64,000 nucleotides of DNA from Hydractinia symbiolongicarpus (Eukaryota; Cnidaria; Hydrozoa; Anthoathecata; Hydractiniidae). Positions 35,557 through 45,414 of the stretch are shown one piece after another (position 1 is the first letter of the stretch; each line of letters starts with the position of its first letter). The position numbers and the translations under genes were made by a program. The stretch lies in NCBI RefSeq assembly GCF_029227915.1, contig NC_079878.1:18478001-18542000 (forward strand), written 5' to 3'. A model generated the notes under the pieces. The model did not search any database, had not been told where the DNA came from, and worked only from the letters and a program-made list of their open reading frames with translations.

Positions 35557-35562
35557 CTCGGG

Positions 35563-36220
35563 TTAGATTACCTTTAATATATTTACCCTTGTGTCGAGCT
35601 GCCTGCGTTGGCATCGTATCATATAATGCTCATGTATGCCTTTTTTTCCATGCTCATGGGGGTTTTTATCAACCACACATAGTATGTTATCATATTGATG
35701 AGGACGTAGTACATGTCTCTGCCGCAGTTCTGAGTTCTCCTGCTTAAGGGCACTAAGCTTTTCATCCCTATCCTCGAGCTCATCACCGAGTGCCAGGAAT
35801 TGGTTGCCCCTCTCCTCAATTTCATGACCAAGTATGGCCATCGACCCATCCCTGTCCTCAAGGGCTTGACGCTGCTCCTTAATTACATCTTGTAGTTTTT
35901 GAACACCTGCCCTAGCCAACCATTTAATGACCCCAACGGCTTTTGGCTTTTTTGATCTACGCACAATTTCTAGGGCGCCCTCGAGCGTGACAAAGACGTT
36001 GTGCCCATTTTTCCCTCCTCCACGCATACCTGATTGGGGAAGGGTGGCTTTTTCCTATAATTTCTTGCCTTGTTATGACTCCCTCAACATACTGAAAATT
36101 GCTCTTTATAACAGCAATACCTAGAAAACGTCCAATATCTGCTCTTTTGAACAGGAGTTGATTTTGTTCATCGAGCAGGGTCTCGATGGCTCCTGTGTTG
36201 AACATAACTTGTGACGACAT
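35563..36220 (-). pseudogene. BRO/MSV199-like protein with coiled coil (block A)
   Basis: N-terminal part (36220-35957): NQLLFKRADIGRFLGI, resembling the Bro-N/MSV199 entry motif. After a shift near 36020 comes FVTLEGALEIVRRSKKPKAV, a coiled coil (RQALEDRDGSMAI onwards), and a C-terminal domain QYDNILCVVDKN then YMIRCQRRQL. Bro-N/MSV199 with a DUF3627-like tail is typical of DNA viruses of insects and of some mobile elements; it probably binds DNA. The family name is recalled, not searched. Confidence 0.5.
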
Positions 36221-36262
36221 CTTTCTATATACCAATACTTGGGCGGGAGGTTTTCATCCTGC

Positions 36263-36865
36263 TCAATTTAAAATTTTCCAACTTCTAGGGTGCTCGAGCC
36301 TTATGTATAGACACGCGTGCCTAGATTTTTTCAGCTCAACTTTGATCTCGTCCCAGGCCGGGATGAGATTCGTCTCTTCGTCAATTAGCCTCATATCCGA
36401 TTTTTCATGTGGGTACCAAAAAACAGGGATTTTTTCTGTCTCCTCAGATTCTTGGGCAGGGCAGTATACGATTGGGTTAAGAGCCACAAACTATGCATTC
36501 TATGCCTACCAATGATAGCTAATTCAAGCAAGGGCTGCCTTTTTTTTATCAAGATCCTCGTTGGCGATGACGTCATCAATAACAAACAACGTGTTCTCGC
36601 CCGCTAGCAACAACGACAATTTCTGAATCCATTCGAAAAGTTGGTCCTTGGGGTCTATCAGGAACACATAGCTATGCTTCCAAAGTGAGAACCTTTCAAG
36701 ATAAGATTCATTCCACCGTATAGTTGAACACAAAATGACTATGTTATCATAGTGGTGTCTGTATTCGGTTTCAAGTAGATCCAGGACGCGTTCTGTTTTT
36801 CCGCAGCTTGTGGGCCCTCTGAAAGTTGATGTATTTGGGTCCCTTACGACGTCTAGTAGGACCAT
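36263..36865 (-). pseudogene. Packaging ATPase, A32/FtsK-HerA-like (block A)
   Basis: Walker A GPTSCGKT (~36825), Walker B TLFVIDDVI, then SLWLLTQSYTALPKN. A frameshift at an eight-T run (about 36541-36548, IANEDLDKKK) separates the N-terminal from the C-terminal part, which ends with ACLYIRLEHPRSWKILN. The full length, about 195 residues, matches the block B copy. In Polintons and related viruses this enzyme pumps DNA into the capsid. Another shift near 36430. Confidence 0.75.
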
Positions 36866-36998
36866 TTCTTATTATGAACCTTCGGATATACCCCAAAGCA
36901 TGACCCACATACACACGTACCCCCGTGGTTATTCACCAAGGACCCTCGACAGGCAGGGCAGAGCTTAGTTCCCCGAGCCTTGTATTCGATATATTAGG
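36866..36998 (-). pseudogene. Small zinc-ribbon-like fragment
   Basis: Minus-strand reading has TKLCPACRGSL and TCVCGSCFG (CxxC...CxCxxC) just before the ATPase gene. There is no start codon in frame. It resembles a short zinc-binding protein; absent from block B. Confidence 0.35.
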
Positions 36999-37218
36999 GT
37001 ATAATGTTATATGTCAATAAGTCATACAGTATGAGACAGTTTTCATCCTGTTGAATAATTTGAATTTCCGTATCAATAGCAAGGGGGTCTATTTCAACGT
37101 CTTCAATGACCCTATTTTTAGGGGTCACCCGCCTTTTTTAGCTTTATCAAGGCAGGCCAAGCAGGTCTTAGTCCGAATATTGCCCCTGACCTTGAAATTG
37201 TGCAGGTGTAATATTTGC

Positions 37219-37593
37219 TTACATACTCTGCAACATTCGATGTCCATTTGTTATGGCATACTGTGCCCGCCGTAATGCATTGGTGACCTCGGCAAGCGTT
37301 GGACGATTGAAAGTCTCGTCGTACCTGAAGCGTATCCTATTATTTACATGCCTTTCATAATTCTCCCAGGTATACCCCTCATTAAATTGGGCTTGAATAT
37401 GATCTTGCAGGAGGATGATCAATTCATATAAGGGTTGCATGTAGATGCGACGTATCATCGTACCTTTTGATACCCTCCCAAGATGAAGGCATGGAATGCA
37501 TGTTTTTGTAAGTTGCCCTTTGCCCTTTGACTTGAACTGGTTTAATGGTAGGGATTTTGAGCATTTAAGGCACTGTATGGCCTCCTCTTCCAT
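37219..37593 (-). CDS. Zinc-finger-like protein, ~124 aa (block A only)
   Basis: Intact ORF with CLKC near the N-terminus and CIPC about 22 residues on, which would bind one zinc. The middle is hydrophobic/Gln-rich (YELIILLQDHIQAQFNEGYT), the end basic. Its start overlaps the end of the next gene (37565-37891) by 29 nt. No block B counterpart. I do not recognise the family. Upstream start context is AAATAATGG. Confidence 0.5.
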   Translation of the reverse strand: MEEEAIQCLKCSKSLPLNQFKSKGKGQLTKTCIPCLHLGRVSKGTMIRRIYMQPLYELIILLQDHIQAQFNEGYTWENYERHVNNRIRFRYDETFNRPTLAEVTNALRRAQYAITNGHRMLQSM

Positions 37594-37891
37594 TATTTCT
37601 ATTTGTCTCTATGACAAATAAAAATTTTACCGAGTAGTTCTCATTTTGTTTAGGCACGATGCTTGCGGGTAGCCATCCTTTGGATACCGCCATTTCACGA
37701 CTTCCTCTCCCTGCTGAAAAATAGGCAACCATCTTAATAACATCGCTGGTGTCCATTTTTGTAGATGGCGTTGTTATGTCAAAAAATTTTTTACCTGCCA
37801 TGGCATAGGCAAAGGTGAAACCAAGGTTTACGACTGTCTCGTAAAGCATATCTAAAATCTCCTTTTCCTTCGGTGTTACGTTACTTGTCAT
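37565..37891 (-). CDS. Conserved small protein (block A)
   Basis: Strong match to 43070-43312 in block B: FTFAYAMAGKKFF, ITTPSTKMDTSDVIKMVAYF, SAGRGSREMAV and GWLPASIV are all shared. About 80 conserved residues; the last ~25 here look like read-through. Hydrophobic N-terminal third, possible membrane association. ATG lies in CTAATAAAATG. Function unknown. Confidence 0.6.
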   Translation of the reverse strand: MTSNVTPKEKEILDMLYETVVNLGFTFAYAMAGKKFFDITTPSTKMDTSDVIKMVAYFSAGRGSREMAVSKGWLPASIVPKQNENYSVKFLFVIETNRNNGRGGHTVP

Positions 37892-37909
37892 TTTATTAGG
37901 TGTTATTTT

Positions 37910-38248
37910 TTAGCAAAAGTATTGCATCTTGAAGATGTCAATCTGAGGCCGGGTTTTGTCCTGTTTCCCCTGTTGGGGCTCTGGTGCGGTGTTTTGAGGT
38001 TTGTTTTTACCCTTGCCAAACATAAACCAGACGCCTACCCCCGCAGCAATTACGGCTATCGCTCCAACTCCATAGATGTATATATTATCCATCGACTTGC
38101 TGGAACCTGCCGCACGTTCCTTATCATCATGTGAGGTACCTTTGCTCACGTTCTTCTTTAAGTCGGCCTTGTTGGCTGCCACACGACCCTCGTTTTTTGG
38201 TGGTTTTGTTATAACTCTCTCCTCTTGTTTTTGTTACTCTTCACCCAT
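37910..38248 (-). pseudogene. Single-span membrane protein (block A)
   Basis: Starts at 38248 in a TAAATAAAATG context with an in-frame TAA a few codons in. Lys-rich N-terminus (NEGRVAANKADLKKNV), Ser-rich linker, transmembrane IYIYGVGAIAVIAAGVGVWF, then a Pro/Gln-rich tail ending in DIFKM. The block B homologue (42734-43066) is intact with the same order. It resembles a small virion membrane or fusion-associated protein; no function assigned. Confidence 0.6.
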
Positions 38249-38329
38249 TTTATTTATGGTGCTGTCTCTGCCGTCTCCGGCTCCTTCTCCGCGTTCTCTT
38301 TCTTTTTGGTACTGATATGTCTTACCGTA

Positions 38330-41300
38330 TGCCCAAGTTCGCGAAGGAGTCTTTAATAATAGGGTCATTATTGATATCATTTTTCAAGGCCTCAAGACTC
38401 GTCCAATTAGAAGTAAGATAGAGCCACATGTACTTACATTCGAGGAAATGAATGAGTTTCAACGTCAGGAGCTGAAGAGAACACGTCCAATAGTCAAAAG
38501 CAAGCTGCGTAAGTGGTCAGAGTGGCTTATGGACTATATACCAGAGAGCATTAAAAAGCCGGTGCAAAATATATATGCATCAGTAAAAAATCGCATCCTT
38601 GCCCTTTATGATTGAGCAAGAAAGACCCTGGTCGGTGAGATCGAGGAAGAAGCTAAGGAAGATCATACTTCAGAGCAATCTAACCAAGATTTTACGCCTT
38701 AGGAACATAAGCATGCGATTCATAAGACCCTTAGAAGTTATCGTATAGCTGGCATTGATAGAACAGATATTGATGGCTACTTGGGTATGGTTCGATCAAA
38801 TGTAAAAACACTTATTGAAAACCAAGTGGAAGAAATGGGCTCTGCGAAAATCCAGTGCTCCCTATGGATTTTATGGAGGAAGCCAATTGATGATACTAAT
38901 GAGTTTATCGAGGTGGATAAGGTCCTTCATAGCAATATGACATCTATATTCCAAGGCACCATCGTGGATTAATCGCTGGGCACGATGTTTGCTCAAATTA
39001 GAACGCATGTGGAGAATCCCGCGCTGCCCAAGAGTGGTTTTAGTATTGGCCGCATCCTACATCTCGACGTGGACTTTCACAAACTGAAGCTGACGAGAGG
39101 TTCCTCGTATATCGAGGCACCAAGATGGATCGCAATGAAGAAGGCTATCATCAACTCAAATAACAACGATGAAGAGTGTTTCAAGTGGGCTGTGATTGCA
39201 GCGTTGCATAATGAAGATATTGGCATTCATCCAGAACGCATAAGCAAGCTTTGATCATTTGCGGAGGTCTATAACTGGCACGGCATCGAGTAGCGAGATA
39301 TCGAAGAATCATTTAAAGATGCACTTCTGCCTGAACTTTCTGCATGCCTTTCCAACAATCGAGGCGCGTGATAAACACTATGCATACTGCAAAGACAATG
39401 AAGCGGTCAAAATCACGATGCCAAGTGAGAAGGAAAAATGGTTATCCTACCAATACAGTCAATGCCAATTCAAGGTCCCATTTATAATCTGTTTGGACTT
39501 TGAAAGCTTATTGATACCAATGAAAGAGAATGCTCGGGATACTAAGACCAAGACGCTGAATAAGCATGTACCATGCGGGTGGGCCATATACTCCACTTTC
39601 GCATATGGAGAAGTGCCAGACCCCCTAACAGTATACAGGGGCGAGGACTGTGTAAAACGCTTTGTAAACCACCTGGAGGATGAGGTAAAACGGCTCTACG
39701 CTACATTCCCACAGACGCGTATGACGGAACTGACGGAGGATCAGAAGAATGCATATGATGCTGCTGAAACATGTCAAATATGCATGAAGCCATTCAACGA
39801 TGTAAAAAGGTAAAGTTCGAGACCACTGCCATTACACAAGCTTATACCGAGGAGCGGCTCACAATACCTGCAATCTGAAATACAGGATACCAAACCATGT
39901 ACCAGTCATGTTTCACAACCTATCAGGTTACGATGCCCACTTGTTCATCCGTAAGCTCGATGAAAAATACGACACCCAAGATATCGGCTGCATCGCTGAG
40001 AAAACCGAGAAATATATATCATTCAATGTGAAGATCAAGATCCCAATAGCGGGTATGGGGTACGGTGACGGTGAATTTTACAAAAAGATTGAAATAAGAT
40101 TCATTGATAGTTGCCGATTCATGGCATCCTCATTGGAGATATTGGCAAGTAACCTTATTGGTACGAACACGGCAGGTATGAAATGCCAGCAGTGTGCAGA
40201 TACATGCTTGGAATTTAAGAACATCGATTATGAGTATGTAGGAAGATTGTGGTGTAAAAATTTTGACTCTGATACCACGAAGCAGTTAAACAAGGATCAG
40301 GTAAAGGCTAATACACCAGTCATGAGCTACTACTTTAGCAATGATGAGTTATTCCGGCTCATGCTTCGAAAAGACATATATCCCTACGAATACATGAATG
40401 GTTGGCGAAGATTCGAGGATACTGAGCTTCCACCTAGAGAGGTCTTCTATAGCAATTTAAATATTAAGGGAATAAGCGATCACGATTATGCTCATGCTCA
40501 GAAGGTATGGAATTCTATTACTCCGACGCATATCTGGTGGTGGACGTCCTGTTGCTTACTGACATCTTCCAGAATTTTCGGGGAGTGTGCCACGCTAATT
40601 ATGCGCTCGGTCCTGTTCATTACTATAGCGCACCCGGCTTAGCATGGAAAGCCGCATTCAAGTACACGAATATCAAGCTGGAGCTCTTAACAGACCCCGA
40701 CATGCTCCTCATGTTCGAGAAGGGTATAAGAGGTGGTATAACGCAGAGTGTTCACAGGTACGCGAGGGCCAACAACAAATATATGGGTGATCAATATGAT
40801 CCTGATAAGGAGTCGTCATACTTAATAGTTAGTCGTCATAACAATCTTTATGGCTGGGCCATGCAACAACCCCTCCCAACCCATGGCTTCAAATGGGTGT
40901 CGAATATTGAGGTTATCAATGAAAAGAAGATCGAGAAGCTCGTTGCTGACAACAAGCATGGCTACCTCCTGGAGGTCGATGTTGATTACCCGAAGGATTT
41001 ACACGACAAGCACGACGAGCTACCCTTCCTGCCGGAGCGTAGGATGATTCACAGAGTTGAAAAGCTCATACCAAATCTCGAGCATAAACGGAAGTACGTA
41101 GTTCATATTGCAGCTCTTTATCAAGCTCTGAAACATGGGCTTGAGCTTAACAAGGTCCACCGCGCTTTACCATTTAAACAAAGCGCGTGGCTGCGAGGTT
41201 ATATTTATCACAACACGAAGCTGAGAACTGCCGCCAAAAATGATTTTGAAAAGGAATTTTATAAACTAATGAACCTGTCAGTGTTTGGAAAGACCATGGA

Positions 41301-41892
41301 AAACATCCACAATCACCGCAATATTAAGTTAGTAACCAATGAAGCAGCCTATACGAAGCTGACCATGCAACCAAACTTTAAAAGCGGCACTTGCTTCAGT
41401 GAGAACCTCATGGGTATTGAGATGGGTAGGACGGGTATTAAGATGAACAAACCCGTGTATATTGGTCAAGTGATTCTGGATCAATCAAAAACCGTCATGT
41501 ACAACTTCCACTATGAATTTATGAAGCCAAAGTACGGTAGTGTGGGCTTGATGAAGAATGAACTTGGGGGTAAGATCATTACGCATTTCATAACACTTAA
41601 GCCTAACTCTTATGCATACAAAGCATTAACGAAAGAGGGTGATGATCGAAAAGCAAAGGGTGTGAAGAGGGTCGTGACTAAAAAATGTATCACTTTCGAA
41701 GATTACGAGTAATGCTTCAAAGAAGGCATTGATATTAACAAAACTTGGCGTTGTATTAATAACAAAGGTCACAATATATACACACAGGAAGTCACAAAAA
41801 TCGCTCTTAATAGAACTGATGACAAAAGGATTGTACAAGCTGATCAAATAACAACGCTTGCACGAGGTCATTACAGGTTAAAGAAGAAATAA
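38330..41892 (+). pseudogene. Family-B DNA polymerase with Endo VII-like module, catalytically dead
   Basis: N-terminal region 38341-39250 has stops (TGA, TAG, TAA) and the conserved CFKWAVIAALHN. A deletion joins it to a zinc-finger-like KMHFCLNFLHAF block (one Cys replaced by Phe). Exo I is CLDFESLL (~39500). A DHCH...H..CN block near 39820-39875 resembles the endonuclease VII His-Me finger. Exo II is NLSGYDAHLF; exo III YLVVDVLLLTD. In the palm, motif A reads SRHNNLYGW, so the catalytic Asp is lost; motif B is LSVFGKTMEN. Motif C (the DTDS loop) is absent, because sequence jumps from FMKPKYG to LMKNELGG. Frameshifts near 39810, 40505 and 41712. Closely related to 54369-53088. Confidence 0.8.
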
Positions 41893-41894
41893 AA

Positions 41895-42046
41895 ATGGAA
41901 TTATTGCTACTGATCGCGATATTGCTCCCATACATATTGATACTTACATTCATCTATAGGTACCGCCTTATAATAAATAAAATGTCTGAATTGGCTGATA
42001 TTTTTAATATTGTCGATACACCACAGAGGCTGTTGATCAACCTATA
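41895..42046 (+). CDS. Small hydrophobic protein
   Basis: Begins two bases after the polymerase stop, in AATAAAAATGG. A long N-terminal hydrophobic helix (LLLLIAILLPYILILTFIY) is followed by a short polar tail to the stop at 42044-42046. An internal ATG at 41982 sits in TAATAAATAAAATG and may start a separate soluble gene. Confidence 0.4.
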
Positions 42047-42480
42047 GATAAGCGTCAAGTTCTTTTGCCGAAAAAATGTAGCGAAGGTTTCCTGGACAAA
42101 GCATCACCTGAGGTTACGAAAAAATATACAATGATTTTACTGAACGAGAGTTGGTTGAGAAAGGGCCGAATACTGTCAGAGCTCTTTCGTGTCACGCTAT
42201 TAGCTTATGCTAGAAGGCTATAGCCAACGTGGTAACCTTCGATAGCCCTGAAGGTTCGAGAAGAGACATAGAGGAAGATCCTGTTATTAGGGAGAGCATG
42301 GCTGACCTGGGTATATTGGTTTACACAGCCTTTGGTCGATTCCTCGCAACCTTGTTGGTGGTTGCGCACACAGTTAACCACACCCAGCTCTCAAAGTCCA
42401 AAATGAATGAAAATAAGGTTGATATAGAACAAGAAAACAATGGGGAATACTCTATCAAAGATATGCAATGGCAATCGTGA
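41982..42480 (+). pseudogene. Unrecognised protein, broken
   Basis: Pieces in changing frames: SELADIFNIVDTPQ, then VLLPKKCSEGFLDKASPEVT, then ORF 42229-42480 with GILVYTAFGRFLATLLVV (hydrophobic) and an acidic tail. They probably formed one ~165-aa protein. No match in block A or B. Confidence 0.35.
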
Positions 42481-42697
42481 ATTCTTTGATAAATGGAGTA
42501 GGATAGTAGATTCAAAAAACAAAAACAGACTAAAGGCGCCGTATACGGATTGGATCTCAATATATGGTGATTCCAATAGAATACCTCTTGTGAAAATTCT
42601 AACACCGACAGAAAACCGATTTCCACCACAATCACATGATTTGATCGTGGTTCCACAGATTAGTAAATTAAGATGCCTTGGTGGTTATAAAAAATGA
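42440..42697 (+). CDS. Small protein with myristoylation-like start (MGNTLSK)
   Basis: Intact 85-codon ORF overlapping the previous gene by 41 nt. The N-terminus MGNTLSK fits an N-myristoylation signal (Gly-2, Ser at position 6, Lys at 7). The rest is mixed polar. It ends within the duplicated TTATAAAAAATGAGTGAAG segment. Not recognised; no copy in block A. Confidence 0.4.
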   Translation: MGNTLSKICNGNREFFDKWSRIVDSKNKNRLKAPYTDWISIYGDSNRIPLVKILTPTENRFPPQSHDLIVVPQISKLRCLGGYKK

Positions 42698-42742
42698 GTG
42701 AAGTGATTTTGTAACTCCAACGAGTTATAAAAAATGAGTGAA
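42686..42742 (+). repeat. 38-bp tandem duplication at a gene start
   Basis: TTATAAAAAATGAGTGAAG occurs at about 42686-42704 and again at 42724-42742. The second copy provides the start of the membrane-protein gene; the first carries a decoy ATG with a short frame. Confidence 0.85.
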
Positions 42743-43066
42743 GAGACTAACCAAGTAATTACCAAGAAAAACGAAGGACGTGTTGCTGCTGGCATAAGAC
42801 TTGCGGAACGGAATCGCAAGAACAAGGCCGACTTGCAGAAGAACATGGGTAAAAGTACTACTCAAGAGAGTCAGGAACCTGCCACAAGTACCTCCATATA
42901 CATTGGTGGAAGCCTACTCGCTATCGCCTGTATAGGAGGTGCCTACTATTTTATCCGTAGAAAATCTACAGGTACCCAGAAGCTTCCTGAAACACATACA
43001 CCAGCGGCTCAGCAAAAACCTTCAAAGCCAGATATTAATATATTTTCACATGCGATAAGCTTATAA
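42734..43066 (+). CDS. Single-span membrane protein (block B)
   Basis: Intact 110 codons. Lys/Arg-rich N-terminus (GRVAAGIRLAERNRKNKADL), Ser/Thr linker, transmembrane TSIYIGGSLLAIACIGGAYY, basic stop-transfer (RRKS), and a Pro/Gln tail ending DINIFSHA. Same layout as 38248-37910 in block A, where DIFKM is the conserved end. It is followed after 3 bp by the next gene, so the two are likely co-expressed or packed virus-style. Confidence 0.65.
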   Translation: MSEETNQVITKKNEGRVAAGIRLAERNRKNKADLQKNMGKSTTQESQEPATSTSIYIGGSLLAIACIGGAYYFIRRKSTGTQKLPETHTPAAQQKPSKPDINIFSHAISL

Positions 43067-43069
43067 TAA

Positions 43070-43312
43070 ATGTCTACAAATGTTACCCCTCAGCAAAAGT
43101 AAATCATCGATATGGTGTACGAAAGTGTTGTGGGCCTTGGATTCACTCTCGCTTACGCAATGCTCGGTAAACGATTTTTAGGAATCTCGAGTCCTAGTAC
43201 AAAACTCGACACGAACGACGTGATGAAGATGATCGCATATTTTACAGCTGGTCGAGGAAGTCGTGAGATGGCGGTAGCAAGGGGCTGGATACCTGCCTCC
43301 ATAGTACCTTAA
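43070..43312 (+). pseudogene. Conserved small protein (block B)
   Basis: ATG at 43070 in TTATAATAAATG. One in-frame TAA (~43100) precedes the conserved ORF (43112-43312) with FTLAYAMLGKRFL, DTNDVMKMIAYF, TAGRGSREMAV and GWIPASIVP. Homologue of 37565-37891. Confidence 0.6.
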
Positions 43313-43367
43313 CCTAAGTAAGCACATACAAATTTCGTATATACCATGTGGTATATACGAAGAATAA

Positions 43368-43962
43368 ATGCTAGACATTGTTAAAGAACCTCACACAGCT
43401 ATTTTCACTGGGCCCACCTCATGTGGGAAAACGCAAAGAGTCCTGGGTTTGCTTGAAGACGAATACCGACATCATTTTCAAAATATCATTATCCTTCGCC
43501 CTACTCTCCGATGGAATGCCACTTACTTGGAGAGATCTTCACTTTGGAAGGATGATTATGTGTTTTTGATAGAACCGCAGGATCAATTGTTTGAATGGAT
43601 TGAGCAACTATCGAGGTTTTTAGCAGGTGAAGAAAGCCTATTCATTATAGATGATATGATAGCCAACGAGAGTATAGATAAGAAGCGTCAACCCTTACTT
43701 GAGCTCGCGATCAGTGGAAGGCATAGGAAACACTCGTTGTGGTTGTTAACTCAGAGTTATACCGCTTTACCTAAGAACATCCGACGACAGAAAGAGCAGT
43801 TGCTTATGTGGTATCCCTCGGAGCGTTCTGATATGAAGCTCATCCAATAGACGATAGACGATAGACGATTGGAACACCATCAAGAATCAGTTAAAAAAAT
43901 CCAAACATGCCTGTTTGTATATTAAGCTTGAGCACCCAAGGACATGGAGTATAATAGAATAA
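43368..43962 (+). pseudogene. Packaging ATPase, A32/FtsK-HerA-like (block B)
   Basis: ATG in GAATAAATG. Walker A GPTSCGKT at residues ~17-24, Walker B SLFIIDDMI near 90, LWLLTQSYTALPKN near 125. The main ORF stops at 43850 where ATAGACG is repeated three times; the expected C-terminus (ACLYIKLEHPRTWSIIE) resumes in another frame and ends at 43962. The gene thus carries one repeat-expansion lesion. The next ATG follows after two bases (TAAACATG). Translocates DNA into capsids in this family. Confidence 0.8.
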
Positions 43963-43964
43963 AC

Positions 43965-44153
43965 ATGTCATATATCAGAATATTAGAAAGTCAATTGGAA
44001 AATTGTTATGAAGAGCTCGATCGCATACCCCATTTGGAGAGGAGTCTGGAGGCTCTTGACGAAGAGATCCGTGATGTATTAGAAAGGGAAAGGGATACTA
44101 AGTATTTTTTCATAACCGTCCTAATTATATGGACCCTGGTTAGGCTAATGTAA
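43965..44153 (+). CDS. Coiled-coil protein with C-terminal membrane anchor
   Basis: 62 codons: a heptad-like Leu/Glu-rich helix (ILESQLENCYEELDRI onwards) and a C-terminal hydrophobic anchor YFFITVLIIWTLVRLM. The ATG overlaps the end region of the ATPase gene. No clear block A counterpart. Tail-anchored topology is inferred. Confidence 0.5.
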   Translation: MSYIRILESQLENCYEELDRIPHLERSLEALDEEIRDVLERERDTKYFFITVLIIWTLVRLM

Positions 44154-44164
44154 ATTAAATAAAT

Positions 44165-44782
44165 ATGTCCTCAATTACATTATTTAACACATTGCCCGCT
44201 GGAGCCATCGGGACTCTATTCAATGCGCAAAATCAGCCTCTTTTTAAACGTTCTGATCTCGGGAAGTTTCTTGCGATTGAGAAGATTGCAGAGTTATATC
44301 GGGATATTCCCACCATCTCCCGTGATGAAATAGTGTTGGTTTCAAACCAACCCCTTGGAAAAACTAAAAATCCTTATGATGCTTTCATTACATTGAATGC
44401 TGCTCGCTGGATATCATGAAATGGCTTGCGGTAAAGGGTATCGAAAAATTACAAGAAGCCATCGAAGAACATAGTCAAGACCTGGCAATGCTCACTGATG
44501 ACCTGAACGAGAGAGAAAAACAGCTTTATCTTCGAACTTTAGAAAATGCGGAGCTTCGTGATCGGTATGTACCCACAGGTTATCCATATGATAATGTGAT
44601 ATGTATTATTGACAAGAACGATCCTAATGAAGGTGGGAAAAAGGGGCAACATCCTCACTATATCTTTCGTTGTCAGCGCAGATCTTTAAACGATCAGCTT
44701 CGTACACTAAGGCAGATGTATCCTAATATGATAGAAAGAAATCCAATACTATTTATATATACTAATACTAATAATATTTTTT
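44165..44782 (+). pseudogene. BRO/MSV199-like protein with coiled coil (block B)
   Basis: ATG in TAAATAAATATG. N-terminal NQPLFKRSDLGKFLAI and PYDAFITLNAA; a frameshift near 44405; then MKWLAVKGIEKLQEAIEE coiled coil and the C-terminal domain YPYDNVICIIDKN then YIFRCQRRSL. Its 3' end meets a LINE insertion at about 44783. Aligned along its length with 36220-35563. Likely DNA-binding. Confidence 0.5.
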
Positions 44783-45222
44783 ACTGGCCGTAATGCTAAA
44801 TCAGTTTACTATGGTACAGAAACTTTATCCTTCATCGGTTACAAAATCTGGCAACAAATTCCGATAAGAATCAAAGAAATGTCATCCCTGCAATCCTTTA
44901 AATCCCAAATTAAAAAGTGGGTACCAAACTGCTCCTGCAGACTATGTAAAAAATACATCCCACAAATTGGTTTTATATGACTCGCAGAAGTACTCTCGCT
45001 AATTTCATATTTGCTTATACACTTACTTAATTTATACAACCACAAATGTTAAAAAATTGCATATATCTAAAAATATTTTATGCCTTATATTTATACTGTA
45101 TATTTTAAAATCTTTCTTTTCAAGTTGACATTAACTAGCTTTTATTCGCTATATATGTATTTATACTTAGTCAATAAATAAATAAATGAATAATAATAAT
45201 AATGATAATAATAATAATAATA
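44783..45222 (+). mobile_element. 5'-truncated LINE 3' end with AAT-rich tail
   Basis: Starts inside the last ~60 codons of a non-LTR reverse transcriptase: YYGTETLSFIGYKIW and CSCRLCKKYIPQIGFI followed by TGA, then AT-rich 3' UTR and an (AAT/AATA)n tail ending at about 45222. The C-terminal CxCxxC finger is typical of many animal LINEs. It split the BRO-like gene from the 55-aa ORF. Confidence 0.7.
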
Positions 45223-45369
45223 TGTGACGATGCCAACGCTGCAAATACATGGAACAGGTTCAGGGATGATAATCTCGGGATAGAGAATTCATGGCGAAAT
45301 CATTTCAGCTTACCCGATGACGCCACACGCGAGTTATTCGAAGGGTTGTACGATATCGATATGGCATAA
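45223..45369 (+). pseudogene. Conserved ~50-aa acidic protein (block B), 5' end lost
   Basis: Reads CDDANAANTWNRFRDD and DDATRELFEGLYDIDMA to TAA at 45367-45369. Homologue of 35556-35389; its start was removed by the LINE insertion. The C-terminal DIDM is conserved. Confidence 0.55.
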
Positions 45370-45414
45370 TGTGTTTTTGTAGCTCTCATGAGCCACAAAA
45401 AAATCGAGAAAATA

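Larger units (their letters stand above)
28473..38248 (+). mobile_element. Polinton-like block A
   Basis: A run of virus-like genes: coiled-coil membrane protein (-), capsid protein (+), small membrane protein (+), integrase (+), 55-aa ORF (-), BRO-like (-), packaging ATPase (-), zinc proteins (-) and two membrane proteins (-). The same genes occur in mirror order in block B with clearly diverged nucleotide sequence. Capsid plus packaging ATPase plus retroviral-type integrase is the hallmark of Maverick/Polinton elements. The left end is cut by a LINE. No terminal repeats found. Confidence 0.75.
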
